A stretch of DNA of 42,133 bases from Mariniblastus sp. (GCA_029251085.1 JAQXDZ010000111.1:1-42133); one strand, 5' to 3'; positions 16,590 through 25,636 are shown, numbered from the stretch's first letter. Program-made: numbers and translations. Notes: generated from the sequence alone by a model not told the origin.

Positions 16590-17960
16590 TTAGCTGCTTG
16601 AATCATTCAATAGGGTAATTCGAATTTGTTCAGCATGATCATGACTCACTTCGATCACCTCGGCGACTGCCCCGTCGAAAGCTACCTTGTCACCAACTTC
16701 CGGGACTTTTTCACCACGATCCATTACTGCCCCAGACATGGTATCAACCCCCTCAATCTTCATTGAGATGTCCAGTTCCCTTTCGACTTCCCGGATCAAC
16801 GCACTTCCTTGGACCAAATACTCGCACTCTCCCACCTTTTGAATCGGTGGCGTCTCGGCGGAATCAAATTCATCGTCAACCGCTCCAACAATCTTCTCGA
16901 GTATATTTTCGAGCGTACAAACACCAACGATAAGGCCATGTTCATCTACGACAAAAGTCATCAATTGACGGGATTTTTGAATTAAGTTTAATGCCAATGT
17001 GATTGGCATGCCGTCCGGTACTTTTTTTACTTCGCGTAGAATCCTCCGCAGATCGAACTCTGATTGAAGCGCATCCACGCCGACGAGATCTTTGACGTGG
17101 AGCACGCCTAACAATGAATCGAGGGATCCATCGCAAACTGGATAACGAGTATGCCGAGTCTTTTGGATGATCTCGAGTAATTCATTCATGGGCAAATTGA
17201 TATCAAGAATTTGAACATCCGTACGCGGCAACATGACTTCGCGGCACAAAAGGTCGTCAAACTCAAATACGCGATTTAGGAGAGAGTGCTCAGAGTCAGT
17301 CAACTGTTGGTGAAAATAGGATTCTCGAAGCACCGCCTTAATTTCATCTTCTGTATGAACATTGCCGTGGCTGCCACCACCGGTTAAGCCGACCATTTTT
17401 AAGAAGACCTCTGTCGCCCAATTCAAAACATACATGAAAGGAAACAAAAGATAAAAGAAAAATACCATCAGAGGTGCACACCAACGCACCATACTTTGGG
17501 GGCGTCGAATCGCGAAGATTTTGGGAGCCTGTTCACCAATGACCAGATGCAACGACGTGATCACAGAAAAGGAGGCCACAAAACTACAGATGTGCAGCGT
17601 GCTTTTAGACTCAACTCCAACCATGTTAAAAATAGGCTCCAGTAGCTGTGCAAATGCCGGCTCACCGACATAGCCCAGTGCCAAGGAGGCCATTGTGATG
17701 CCAAGTTGACACGCTGAAAGCGAGTGGTCCATGCGAATAGCAAGCCAATGGGCCGATTTTGCAAACGGCAAATTTTCACCCATCATCTTCTCAATTTGGC
17801 TTAAGCGAACTTTTACCAAAGCAAATTCCGCAGCCACAAAAAAACCGTTCAAAATCACCAAGAAGGCTGCAATAGAAAGCCACGCCCATTGACTCATTTC
17901 AGAATCGCTCGTCCCAGTTGAAGCCCCTGCATCTGCCAAGACAAATATAAATCCAGTCAT
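16590..17960 (-). CDS. CNNM-domain, CBS-pair membrane protein (hemolysin/CorC family)
   Basis: This integral membrane protein is related to bacterial CorB and YfjD and to eukaryotic CNNM proteins, linked to magnesium or divalent-cation transport. From the ATG at 17960, preceded by purine-rich GAAGAAAAGAAA, it is 456 aa; a TTG five codons upstream is less likely. The N-terminal CNNM domain (about 20-200) has the helix ILNGFFVAAEFALVKVRLSQI, then LGYVGEPAFAQLLEP and HLVIGEQAPKIFAI. Two CBS motifs follow (about 215-340; VMLPRTDVQIL and HTRYPVCDGSLDSLLGVLHVKDLV). The CorC_HlyC C-terminal domain ends with DTMSGAVMDRGEKVPEVGDKV. It lies 157 bp after the ABC permease gene, with a short tandem repeat between them, so it may or may not belong to that operon. 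Confidence 0.92.
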   Translation of the reverse strand: MTGFIFVLADAGASTGTSDSEMSQWAWLSIAAFLVILNGFFVAAEFALVKVRLSQIEKMMGENLPFAKSAHWLAIRMDHSLSACQLGITMASLALGYVGEPAFAQLLEPIFNMVGVESKSTLHICSFVASFSVITSLHLVIGEQAPKIFAIRRPQSMVRWCAPLMVFFFYLLFPFMYVLNWATEVFLKMVGLTGGGSHGNVHTEDEIKAVLRESYFHQQLTDSEHSLLNRVFEFDDLLCREVMLPRTDVQILDINLPMNELLEIIQKTRHTRYPVCDGSLDSLLGVLHVKDLVGVDALQSEFDLRRILREVKKVPDGMPITLALNLIQKSRQLMTFVVDEHGLIVGVCTLENILEKIVGAVDDEFDSAETPPIQKVGECEYLVQGSALIREVERELDISMKIEGVDTMSGAVMDRGEKVPEVGDKVAFDGAVAEVIEVSHDHAEQIRITLLNDSSS

Positions 17961-18052
17961 GTTTCTTTTCTTCAATTAGAAATAATCAACAATCAAAAAT
18001 GCATGCGAGACGCAATTGTCATTTTTGATGGTCTAGGAATTTCGCACTATCG

Positions 18053-18084
18053 CTTGCTTACACCACCACTTGCTTACACCACCA
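18053..18084. repeat. Two tandem copies of a 16-bp unit
   Basis: The 16-bp unit CTTGCTTACACCACCA occurs twice in direct succession (18053-18068 and 18069-18084), between the ABC permease and the CNNM gene. It could be a small expandable repeat or a binding site. Nothing further can be said from one copy of the locus. Confidence 0.85.
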
Positions 18085-18117
18085 CAAGCTAACAGGTTAC
18101 CCTTTATGGACGGCAAA

Positions 18118-19263
18118 CTAAACCTGACGTAAACCTTCAACAATTTCAGCACGGGCAGCCTGAATCGCGGGAAATATGCCCGCTAAAATACCGGTCAGCA
18201 ATGCGACAACTAATCCAGTCGTTGCCAGGTTAATTGAAGGCGTGAACGCTATCGTGACAGCTTCAGCACCCACAGACAAGCTACTAATCCTTAAAACAAA
18301 CATCGCTACGATTACGCCTAAAGCGCCTCCCATCATCGATAAAGCTACGCTCTCCGCGAGCACTAACTGAAAAACCTTCAGCCCCGAATAGCCGAGTGTT
18401 TGCAGTACCGAGTGCTCCTTAATACGATCTTGAACCGACATCACTGTGGTTGTCGCGACCAACGCGACGACGAGTCCAACACAGGCCAGACCAAGGTAAT
18501 GGGCCATGCCGATTAATTGTGTTAAATCCCCCAGACTCTTTGCCTGAAACACTCCTTTGGGGCGGGTGTCGGTCTCAATGGGACCTGTCAAATAACGCTC
18601 ATCAATTGCCCGGCAAATTCCATCAGCGTCGGCGCTCTCCTCTAACAAAACCTCGAGTTGTGTGACCGTCCCCACAAGGTTCATCCCCTTACTCCGTTGA
18701 AGAAAATCAAGATGAGAATAAATATAATTTTCCTCAGCGGGATCATCTGCATGATAGATCCCGGCGATGACAACGCTGAGCGAGCCAATCGAAAACTTAT
18801 CGCCAACCGAAACGCCGCGACGATTGGCTACCGCCGCTCCCATGACCGCGGAGTCCTGGTTCCTTTGGAATTCCTCCCAGGAACCATCTCGGATTGCAAA
18901 ATCTGGCCGGGCGACCCGAAGTTTCTCTGGAGGCACACCGTAGAACACAACAACATCAAGGCTTGCTCGACAATTATTGGTAAAAACCTGTACGGGAATC
19001 ACCTCTCGCACACCATCTATTTTGCCAATTTCAGATTCATAATCCTGGGGAAGGTGGCTAGTGGCTGGACAGAATTTATTCGCCTGAAAGGTAATCAACG
19101 ATCGCTTGCCCGCTTGCCGATTCTGCAGATCGTTCATACCTTCCTGCACGCTGCCCACAAAGCAAAATACAAATAAGGCTACTGCGGAACCACTGACCGT
19201 CAGAATTGTTCTTGAGCGATGCCGCCAAAGCGTTTTGAAGATATAAGGAATAAGTTTGATCAT
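18118..19263 (-). CDS. ABC transporter permease, FtsX/MacB type (second permease of the cluster)
   Basis: The permease is 381 aa. It has one N-terminal membrane helix (ILTVSGSAVALFVFCFVGSV, about 20-40), a large periplasmic domain (about 45-255), then three C-terminal helices: LACVGLVVALVATTTVMSV, MMGGALGVIVAMFVLR and TTGLVVALLTGILAGIFPAIQAARA. This is the MacB/FtsX/DevC plan, in which the permease does not itself move substrate through the membrane but couples cytoplasmic ATP use to periplasmic work. Its ATG overlaps the stop codon of the ABC ATPase gene by one base (TGATG), so the two are translationally coupled. It differs from the other permease in the cluster (22173-23351), so a heterodimer is likely. 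Confidence 0.92.
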   Translation of the reverse strand: MIKLIPYIFKTLWRHRSRTILTVSGSAVALFVFCFVGSVQEGMNDLQNRQAGKRSLITFQANKFCPATSHLPQDYESEIGKIDGVREVIPVQVFTNNCRASLDVVVFYGVPPEKLRVARPDFAIRDGSWEEFQRNQDSAVMGAAVANRRGVSVGDKFSIGSLSVVIAGIYHADDPAEENYIYSHLDFLQRSKGMNLVGTVTQLEVLLEESADADGICRAIDERYLTGPIETDTRPKGVFQAKSLGDLTQLIGMAHYLGLACVGLVVALVATTTVMSVQDRIKEHSVLQTLGYSGLKVFQLVLAESVALSMMGGALGVIVAMFVLRISSLSVGAEAVTIAFTPSINLATTGLVVALLTGILAGIFPAIQAARAEIVEGLRQV

Positions 19264-19949
19264 CAGGCTACCACTCCTTCCTCAACTAATTTCCCATTTA
19301 CCAATTTAAATTGCCGGTCTGCAATCACAGCCGCCTCAGCATCATGAGTGACCATCAACAAGGTGGTATCGAGTTCTTTATTAAGACGCTTAAGCAAACC
19401 AAGGATTTGATCAGAAGTGACCGGATCGAGATCGCCCGTCGGTTCGTCGGCAACAACTACCTTGGGGTTGGCAACAATTGCCCGGGCAATTCCCGCCCGT
19501 TGTTCTTGCCCACCCGACATTTGCCGAGGATAATGATCGGCGCGATCTAACAAATCAACCGCGGCAAGAGCGATTTCAATGCGTTTCCTTCGTTCCGCCC
19601 GACTCATTGGAAGTAATAAGAGTGGCATTTCAATATTCTCATACGCAGTAAGCACCGGTATCAGGTTGTGCGTTTGGAAAATATAACCAATGTTTGCAGC
19701 ACGCCAATTGGCTAATCGCGTCCGCGATAAATGCGCAATTTCTACGCCATCAATTTTGACTGATCCTTCGTCCGGGCGATCAATACTTGCGATCACATTT
19801 AAAAGTGTAGACTTACCCGTTCCACTTGACCCCATAAGAGAAACAAACTCGCCCTTTTGGATATCTAAAGACACCCCATCAAGTGGTTTGATGGTCTCTC
19901 CACCTTTGTGATAGTGCTTTGTTACGTTTTTAATTTCAACGAGTGCCAT
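19263..19949 (-). CDS. ABC transporter ATP-binding protein (LolD/MacB/DevA type)
   Basis: This 228-aa ATPase energises the neighbouring permeases. Visible motifs are Walker [10 protein letters not shown] (about 39-47), Q-loop FQTHNLIP, signature [15 protein letters not shown], Walker [13 protein letters not shown] and H-loop VTHDAEAA. The length and the short insert pattern fit the LolD/MacB group, which pairs with FtsX-type permeases. AGG lies about 8 nt before the ATG. It is the only ATPase in the cluster and so probably serves both permeases. It is one base overlapped with the downstream permease and 75 bp after the adaptor gene. Confidence 0.95.
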   Translation of the reverse strand: MALVEIKNVTKHYHKGGETIKPLDGVSLDIQKGEFVSLMGSSGTGKSTLLNVIASIDRPDEGSVKIDGVEIAHLSRTRLANWRAANIGYIFQTHNLIPVLTAYENIEMPLLLLPMSRAERRKRIEIALAAVDLLDRADHYPRQMSGGQEQRAGIARAIVANPKVVVADEPTGDLDPVTSDQILGLLKRLNKELDTTLLMVTHDAEAAVIADRQFKLVNGKLVEEGVVA

Positions 19950-20024
19950 CGTTTCAACCTAATTGTAAAAAAATAGTTCTAAATCAAACAACCTAAACCA
20001 AATCCAGCTTACGTCTCGTAAAAC

Positions 20025-21569
20025 TTAGTTCGACGCCGACTCGCCAGTAACTTTGATTCGCTGACCGTCAACCAACCCATCCCCACCGCCACTGATTAAA
20101 CGACTACCAATATCGAGGCCGCTTAAAATTTCGACCATTCCATCGTTGCCGCGCTGTCCCAACTCAATTTCAGTTTTTTCAGCCACTCCCGTTGTTTGAT
20201 TAGCAACCCAAACAAAAGATGTTCCGCCCTCATTTAAAATTAAGTTTTCCAAAACTAACAACGTCAGTTCCTGTTTCGACGCATCTTGGTTAACACCTTG
20301 TTTCGGCGCTAAAAAGGTCACGTCGACTAGCATCTCAGGTTTAAAGAACGAAGGAGGACTATCGATTGCCACCTTTACCTGAAGGGTGTTTTTTTGAATA
20401 TCGGCTTCGGAACTGATAAACAAAACTCTTCCCCGAATCGCGTCCCGCATCGCCGGATTGGAGATCGCCACTAGCTGACCAAGACTTACTTTCGGAATGT
20501 CTTCGAAACGAACATCGACGCGAATTTGAAGGCTGTCTGGACGATACATCGTAATCACGCTACTACCGTCATGCCCTGTCATTGCTGTCATTACCCCGGA
20601 ACCAACTCGGGCACCGGGAAGACCGACCAATCGATAGACGCGGCCGTCCACTGGCGCGCGGATCGTCATTCTCTGGAGCCGCAACTCCGCCTCGGACTCG
20701 GCCACAGACATCTGCTTTAATTTTGCTTCGGCAGCATCGACCATAGCTAAGGTTTCGTCCTTCTCCTTGGTTTCATCAGCCAGCAATTGCAGTTGGACAT
20801 TAATTGCGTCCCTTTTTTGACGAACAGCAAACACCTCTTTTTCCAGCGATTGCTTGCGGTCAAGCAATTCAGACAAATGGGCTTTGGCAGTAACAAAGTC
20901 AGCCTTTGAACGATCAATCTCCCTTCCGGAAACGGAAGCGGCTGCTTTATACATTCGTTCGAAATCACCCTGAGCAAATTTCAATTCCGCTTCGGCTCGC
21001 TGCGTTTCAAACGGAAGGTTAATCAGCGATGTATTAATTTTTGCCAAATCAGCGTCAGCGGAGGCTAATTTAGCCTCCAAATGAACAGGTTGCTCAAACC
21101 GTGTTTTCGCTGCCGCACAAGCAGCCTTGTTGCGTTCCAGCTCTGCTTCTGCCAATTCTCGATTAGCAACCGCCCCATTATGATTTAAAATCGCATCGGC
21201 TTTAATAAGCTCTGCGACCGGTTCGCCTTTCTTGACCAATTGATCTTCAACCACGAGGAGTTCTTCGATTACACCGGTCGCAAGCGCAGCGACTCGAATT
21301 GCGGTAGGGCGAGGCTCGATCCAACCAGCTGCTTTAAAGAGTTCGGCCCCTTCCGTTCGAACCTCTGCCTGAGTCGCAAAAACTGGGACTACCTGTACCT
21401 TTTGCGGAGGAAATAAATATTCTTGCGAACACCAAATTACTAACGCGGCAAAACCACCAATTAAGACTACGGGAAACGCATAGCGTCCGATCCAATTCCG
21501 CCTACGACTGGCCAACTCGGTTGGCGCGGCCCGGTCGACTGCTAACTGTGATAAATCAACTTCTGCCAT
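20025..21569 (-). CDS. HlyD-family periplasmic adaptor (membrane fusion protein)
   Basis: The protein is 514 aa. One membrane helix near residues 30-48 (FPVVLIGGFAALVIWC) leaves a short cytoplasmic head. A lipoyl-like half (GWIEPRPTAIRVAALATGVIEELLVVEDQLVKKGEPVAEL) follows. A long alpha-hairpin, about 150-300, is rich in Ala, Glu, Lys and Arg and probably coiled coil. The second lipoyl half reads MTIRAPVDGRVYRLVGLPGARVG, and the beta-barrel and membrane-proximal domains run to the end. Such adaptors link an inner-membrane ABC machine to the envelope, as in MacA or DevB. It lies between the lipoprotein and ATPase genes with gaps of 54 and 75 bp, which fits a single transcript. Confidence 0.92.
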   Translation of the reverse strand: MAEVDLSQLAVDRAAPTELASRRRNWIGRYAFPVVLIGGFAALVIWCSQEYLFPPQKVQVVPVFATQAEVRTEGAELFKAAGWIEPRPTAIRVAALATGVIEELLVVEDQLVKKGEPVAELIKADAILNHNGAVANRELAEAELERNKAACAAAKTRFEQPVHLEAKLASADADLAKINTSLINLPFETQRAEAELKFAQGDFERMYKAAASVSGREIDRSKADFVTAKAHLSELLDRKQSLEKEVFAVRQKRDAINVQLQLLADETKEKDETLAMVDAAEAKLKQMSVAESEAELRLQRMTIRAPVDGRVYRLVGLPGARVGSGVMTAMTGHDGSSVITMYRPDSLQIRVDVRFEDIPKVSLGQLVAISNPAMRDAIRGRVLFISSEADIQKNTLQVKVAIDSPPSFFKPEMLVDVTFLAPKQGVNQDASKQELTLLVLENLILNEGGTSFVWVANQTTGVAEKTEIELGQRGNDGMVEILSGLDIGSRLISGGGDGLVDGQRIKVTGESASN

Positions 21570-21623
21570 TGCTTAAGATCCAAATAAACTTAATCAAAAC
21601 ATTCGGTAGCCTGCGTGTACAAC

Positions 21624-22160
21624 TTAATTACGCAAAAAGATTCCGTCCGCAATGACGGTCAGATTGCCAGCCTCATCACGCTTCGCAATCCCTTTTACGA
21701 CGACGGTCTGCAATTCCATTATTCCAAATAAATTTCGGGCATCTTCCAGTACCACCTTGCCCTGCTTATCTTCGAAACGAACCAAAGCCATTGCATCCGG
21801 CAACTTATCGATCTCACAACAATAATCCCACGGTGTTTTACAGCTACATGTTTCGCCATCTGGTGTCTCATCACTGCACGCTAAAATCGAAGGGTCGACA
21901 ATCTGAAATGCAGCGCGGGATTCAACCCATGGATTTAATCCTCCGCCAATTCGGCCGACAACGACAACTGCGTCATCGTCTTTTGCTGATTCTCTTGCCG
22001 CAATGACATCGAGGCCTCCGTCTGGTTCAGTTGCCAACAGATACGGAGCCGGGTCGACTTTGACTTTGTTAACCGCAGGCCCGGTATCCGTTGAATTGGT
22101 ACAGCCCGCAAGCATTACAGTGACAATTGAAACTAGCGTCAGTTCAAAATAAATTCTCAT
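21624..22160 (-). CDS. Lipoprotein with a cysteine cluster, part of the ABC cluster
   Basis: I do not recognise a named family. From the ATG at 22160 the product is 178 aa with a lipoprotein signal, VSIVTVMLAGC. The start is chosen because AAGGAG lies 8 nt before this ATG but only 2 nt before another ATG two codons upstream. The mature part has a beta-rich pattern (VVVVGRIGGGLNPW, FQIVD, MALVRFEDKQGKVVLED, LQTVVVKGIAKRDEAGNL) that suggests an OB-like fold. An insert with clustered cysteines, CSDETPDGETCSCKTPWDYC plus a neighbouring Cys, lies near residues 95-115 and could bind a metal. The upstream permease stop overlaps the Shine-Dalgarno (TTTAAGGAG), so translation is probably coupled. Confidence 0.75.
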   Translation of the reverse strand: MRIYFELTLVSIVTVMLAGCTNSTDTGPAVNKVKVDPAPYLLATEPDGGLDVIAARESAKDDDAVVVVGRIGGGLNPWVESRAAFQIVDPSILACSDETPDGETCSCKTPWDYCCEIDKLPDAMALVRFEDKQGKVVLEDARNLFGIMELQTVVVKGIAKRDEAGNLTVIADGIFLRN

Positions 22161-22172
22161 TTTCATTTCTCC

Positions 22173-23351
22173 TTAAACCGCTCTAAGCCCATCCACGATA
22201 GGCATTTTTAACGCACGAATTGCAGGTGGGATCGCACCTAGAAATCCAAGAAGTAATCCCACACCACAGCCAATCAAAATCGAGGTACTATCAATCTGCA
22301 ATTGAAAAGCACCCATCGTAAACCGAACAGCAGATCCATTAACCAAGAGTAGCGCTATAAAACTTGCACTCAGACTGGCGGCCAACGAAAGTAACACGGC
22401 TTCCTGAATTAGGCTTACGACGATCGCCCGCCGAACAAACCCAATGGTCCGCAACATCGAAAGTTCAGAAATTCTTCCGACCACGGAACCGTACATAGTA
22501 TTTAAGCCAGCAAAGACACCCGCGCCAGCAACAAGCAAAACCACCAACCACGCAAGCCAGCGAATGGGCTCATAGTCTCGTTGTAGTCCCGCGTAATATT
22601 CTGACTCAGGCATCGTTTGAAGTTCCAGATCTAATCGCTGCTTGCAGAACAGATCCAATTCAGAAAAATCGGCATCTTGCTCCAAAGTCATCGCGACAAT
22701 ACTCAGATCTTGCCGCTTCATCGCTTGTTGCAACTCGTCTAATCGACACCAGACTTCTGATTCAAACGCTGCACCACCACATGAAAATACGCCAACGATC
22801 TTCCAATCCCGACTTTCCAGCTGGAGAGTGTCGCCGACGGAAATATCGTCTGCGCTTGCTCCAAGTTTAGTGGCGGCAAGCCTGCCGATAATAATTTCTC
22901 CAGACTCAGGCCATCTTCCCTCATCCAGTTGGAACTGTTGACGCACCAGGCACGCCTTGGGTGTGACACCGCGAACTAATCCCAACGTTTCCTGATAGCC
23001 TTCTCGTCCGCTTTCCTTGATACCTACCTGGGTTCCAAGATAAAGTTCAGGGGAAACGTATTTAGCTCCATACCGCTCCTGAATCCCTTGAATACTTGAG
23101 GGGACCAAATCATTTGTTCGCATCGGTATCGAGGAGTACTCCAAGTTTTCACCCATTCCCAAAGAGAAAACGAGTGCCGTTCGACTATCCCCACTGACGG
23201 ATAACGATTTTTCAAGCCCGCGAATGAATCCAACAACCACCAGGACAAGCAGCACGACCGTAGTCAGTCCAACGAATGTCAAAAAAGTTCGCAGCGGCCT
23301 TCGAAATAGATTGCGAACACCGTACTCCCATGGCAATGGGCGAAAAAACAT
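22173..23351 (-). CDS. ABC transporter permease, FtsX/MacB type (first permease of the cluster)
   Basis: The permease is about 392 aa from the ATG at 23351; a GTG three codons upstream at 23360 is the alternative. The N-terminus LPWEYGVRNLFRRPLRTFLTF leads into the first helix (VVLLVLVVVGFIRG). A periplasmic domain follows, and then three C-terminal helices: WLAWLVVLLVAGAGVFAGLN, LLSLAASLSASFIALLLV and LIGCGVGLLLGFLGAIPPAIRALK. These fit the MacB_PCD plus FtsX layout. It lies 90 bp after the Cys-rich gene and is coupled to the lipoprotein gene. The sequence differs clearly from the second permease, so the cluster encodes two distinct membrane subunits. Confidence 0.92.
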   Translation of the reverse strand: MFFRPLPWEYGVRNLFRRPLRTFLTFVGLTTVVLLVLVVVGFIRGLEKSLSVSGDSRTALVFSLGMGENLEYSSIPMRTNDLVPSSIQGIQERYGAKYVSPELYLGTQVGIKESGREGYQETLGLVRGVTPKACLVRQQFQLDEGRWPESGEIIIGRLAATKLGASADDISVGDTLQLESRDWKIVGVFSCGGAAFESEVWCRLDELQQAMKRQDLSIVAMTLEQDADFSELDLFCKQRLDLELQTMPESEYYAGLQRDYEPIRWLAWLVVLLVAGAGVFAGLNTMYGSVVGRISELSMLRTIGFVRRAIVVSLIQEAVLLSLAASLSASFIALLLVNGSAVRFTMGAFQLQIDSTSILIGCGVGLLLGFLGAIPPAIRALKMPIVDGLRAV

Positions 23352-23441
23352 GTTTGCCACTCACTCTAAAGAAAATCAAATTAGCAGCATCATTCAATGC
23401 CGGAGAAAACGTCAATGCATTTAAATATGCAATTGCCGCCG

Positions 23442-23843
23442 CTAAATGATAAAAGAGCCGTGAAGGCAGCGCATTTGCCGACCGATATTTCGGGCGCACA
23501 CCGGCATCTCAAACGCACACCAGTGTGAACGAGATTCACTATCCGAGTGCACCGACATTACGTCGGATAACAAGAAAGAAATCAGTTCAACTTCAAACTG
23601 AACTGATTCTTGGGTAAACAAATCGGCTGCATCAGGCATTGTAGCTCCGCTACACAGACAGCCGCACTTGTCTTCCGTTTCCTCCACGGGAAAGACGGGG
23701 GTTTCCATTCCCGAATCGTCGCAGCAGCACTCGCTTGCCGACGATGTAATCGCTTCGCCGCAGCAATCACTCAATCCCAGCTGGCACCGAAGCGGGCAGC
23801 TGATGACCATGATTGCGAGTAAGATTTTTAATAATCGGTGCAT
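23442..23843 (-). CDS. Small exported cysteine-rich protein heading the ABC cluster
   Basis: The protein has 133 aa and no recognised family. Residues 1-23 look like a signal peptide (LLKILLAIMVISCPLRC). Thirteen cysteines are present, in groups: DCCGE, ECCCDD, KCGCLC and three singles near the end (WC, VC, RC). The acidic middle contains METPVFPVEETEDKCGC. Such spacing suggests metal binding or disulfide bonds in the periplasm. A well-spaced promoter (23879-23907) sits just upstream, so this is probably the first gene of the ABC operon; the next permease starts 90 bp later. It is not a shadow of another gene, because the opposite strand carries nothing supported here. Confidence 0.65.
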   Translation of the reverse strand: MHRLLKILLAIMVISCPLRCQLGLSDCCGEAITSSASECCCDDSGMETPVFPVEETEDKCGCLCSGATMPDAADLFTQESVQFEVELISFLLSDVMSVHSDSESRSHWCAFEMPVCARNIGRQMRCLHGSFII

Positions 23844-24192
23844 GTGACGTCTGAAGAAAACCTGAGTTAACGCTCGGAATAATACACTTGATTAGGTTTC
23901 TCTTCAACTAAGATTTCGCAAAGCTTCAAACCGCTATCAGATTTGAGGCAAATCGTAATGATTTTCGGGGAATTCTCGGTCAAACTGGATCAGCCGCTCG
24001 TAAAACGCTGATATTCCTTCCCCATACAATTAGGACACTCTCGGAAATCCTGTTAACCTAAAATCGTCGAATCAGTTCCAAAACTCTTTTATAGCTGCAA
24101 CAAACCCGCTTAACGTCGGAGCGACCATTGTCTTTTTTCGTTGAGTGAGTCTGAAGTCCAGAACCATAGTTATTTTTACAGAATCAGTATTC
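23844..24192. other. Divergent intergenic region
   Basis: This region of about 350 bp separates the minus-strand ABC cluster from the plus-strand oxidoreductase. It carries the operon promoter described at 23879-23907. I saw no gene, RNA or clear promoter for the oxidoreductase. Confidence 0.5.
23879..23907 (-). promoter_or_regulatory. Candidate sigma70 promoter of the Cys-rich/ABC operon
   Basis: On the minus strand TTGAAG (23907-23902) and TATTAT (23884-23879) are separated by exactly 17 bp. The match is 4 of 6 and 5 of 6 to the consensus. Transcription would start near 23871, about 28 nt before the ATG of the Cys-rich gene. Identified by eye. Confidence 0.5.
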
Positions 24193-25569
24193 ATGCAAAA
24201 ACAAATCAATCATCGTCGAGATTTCCTTAAAAAGACCGCCGCGACGGGTGCCAGTTTAACGCTCCCTTGTGTTTACACTCCCACCAATTCGCTCGCGGCA
24301 ATTACCCGAGCAAAAAATGACCGTATTCCTATTGGGCTCATTGGAGCTGGTGGAATGGGTAACGGAAATATGCGAGCAGCCAAAGAATGGGTTGACGTCG
24401 TAGCGATTGCCGATGTGGATCAAACACGGTGTGACTCGAGCAATGCATCCCTTAGTAAGGGCAAGGCAGATACCTATTTGGACTACCAAAAAATCTTAGA
24501 TCGAGACGACATTAAAGTCGTGCATATTGCGACCCCAGACCACTGGCACACAAAACCTCTCATCGAAGCAATGTATGCCGGCAAGGATGTTTACTGCGAA
24601 AAACCGCTCACCCTGACCATTGACGAGGGTAAGTTGATTCGCAAGGTTCAAAAAGAAACTGGCCGCATTGTTCAGGTCGGAACCCAACAACGCAGTTCAT
24701 TCAATCTATTTACTAAAGCGATCGCACTCGTAGCAGATGGTCGCCTCGGAAAAATTAGACGAATAGAATGTTGTATTGGCGGCGCTCCTCAGTGTGATGC
24801 CATTCCCGCCGCTCCAATTCCCGCGAGCCTTGATTGGGATCGCTGGCTTGGCCCCGCTCCAAAAGTCGGATACTTGAATCGACCAGATCCGTCAGGAAAA
24901 AAGCGACGAGGCAACACCAATTGCCATTACGAATTTCGCTGGTGGTACGAGTATTCTGGGGGCAAGCTAACAGATTGGGGCGCACATCATGTCGACATTG
25001 CCAACTGGGCACTTAAATCAAATGGCCAAACAGAGGGGCCACTATCGATTTCCGGCAGTTCGCAACACCCCGTAGAATTTAAGGACGGGTTTCCCATCCA
25101 GCGAGACCGTTACAATACCGCTACTAATTTTTCGTTCACCGTCCAATACCCCGGCGATGTAGAAATGATTATCAAAAGTGACGGACGGAATGGAGTTTTA
25201 ATCGAAGGCGACAAGGGACGAATTTTTGTCAGTCGAGGTAAGCTAGACGGTGCTCCGGTCAAAGCGCTTGCGGAAAACCCGCTGCCCGAGGACGCCATTC
25301 AAAAAGCCTACAAAGGGCTACCAATGGAACAAAATGAGCGTCGGGCTCATTGGGCGAATTTTCTCTATTGCCATCGTGAACAAAAAGAGCCCATTTCGGA
25401 TGTCCATTCCCATATGCAAATGCTCAACGTGTGTCATCTGGCAGGCATCTCTGCCCGCTTGGGACGCAGCTTAAAATGGGACGACAAAAACGAACAAATC
25501 GTTGGCGACGATCTCGCGAACTCCTTCCTGGCAAGGCCCTACCGAAAAGGGTTTGAGATCAACATGTAG
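24193..25569 (+). CDS. Tat-exported Gfo/Idh/MocA-family oxidoreductase
   Basis: This is an NAD(P)-dependent sugar or polyol dehydrogenase-like protein. The start is taken at the ATG at 24193, which gives 458 aa and a Tat signal, HRRDFLKKTAATGASLTLP. The Rossmann motif GLIGAGGMGNGN and the strand end VVAIADVD follow. Next come HIATPDHWHTKPLIEAMYAG and YCEKPLT, with the family's catalytic-loop lysine, and then DWGAHHVDIANWAL with conserved His and Asp. Planctomycetes carry many such exported copies of unknown substrate. It stands alone, with a strong terminator 30 bp downstream. Confidence 0.93.
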   Translation: MQKQINHRRDFLKKTAATGASLTLPCVYTPTNSLAAITRAKNDRIPIGLIGAGGMGNGNMRAAKEWVDVVAIADVDQTRCDSSNASLSKGKADTYLDYQKILDRDDIKVVHIATPDHWHTKPLIEAMYAGKDVYCEKPLTLTIDEGKLIRKVQKETGRIVQVGTQQRSSFNLFTKAIALVADGRLGKIRRIECCIGGAPQCDAIPAAPIPASLDWDRWLGPAPKVGYLNRPDPSGKKRRGNTNCHYEFRWWYEYSGGKLTDWGAHHVDIANWALKSNGQTEGPLSISGSSQHPVEFKDGFPIQRDRYNTATNFSFTVQYPGDVEMIIKSDGRNGVLIEGDKGRIFVSRGKLDGAPVKALAENPLPEDAIQKAYKGLPMEQNERRAHWANFLYCHREQKEPISDVHSHMQMLNVCHLAGISARLGRSLKWDDKNEQIVGDDLANSFLARPYRKGFEINM

Positions 25570-25598
25570 AATTGCTCTGGTCCCAATTCATTTACAAG

Positions 25599-25636
25599 AA
25601 ACGCGTTTTCACAAGAGAGTGGAAACGCGTTTTTTT
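25599..25636 (+). terminator. Strong intrinsic terminator
   Basis: A 14-bp stem with one G-T pair, 25599-25612 with 25619-25632, encloses the 6-nt loop AAGAGA and runs straight into a T-tract ending at 25636. It lies 30 bp after the oxidoreductase stop codon and is the clearest terminator in the window. Confidence 0.9.
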
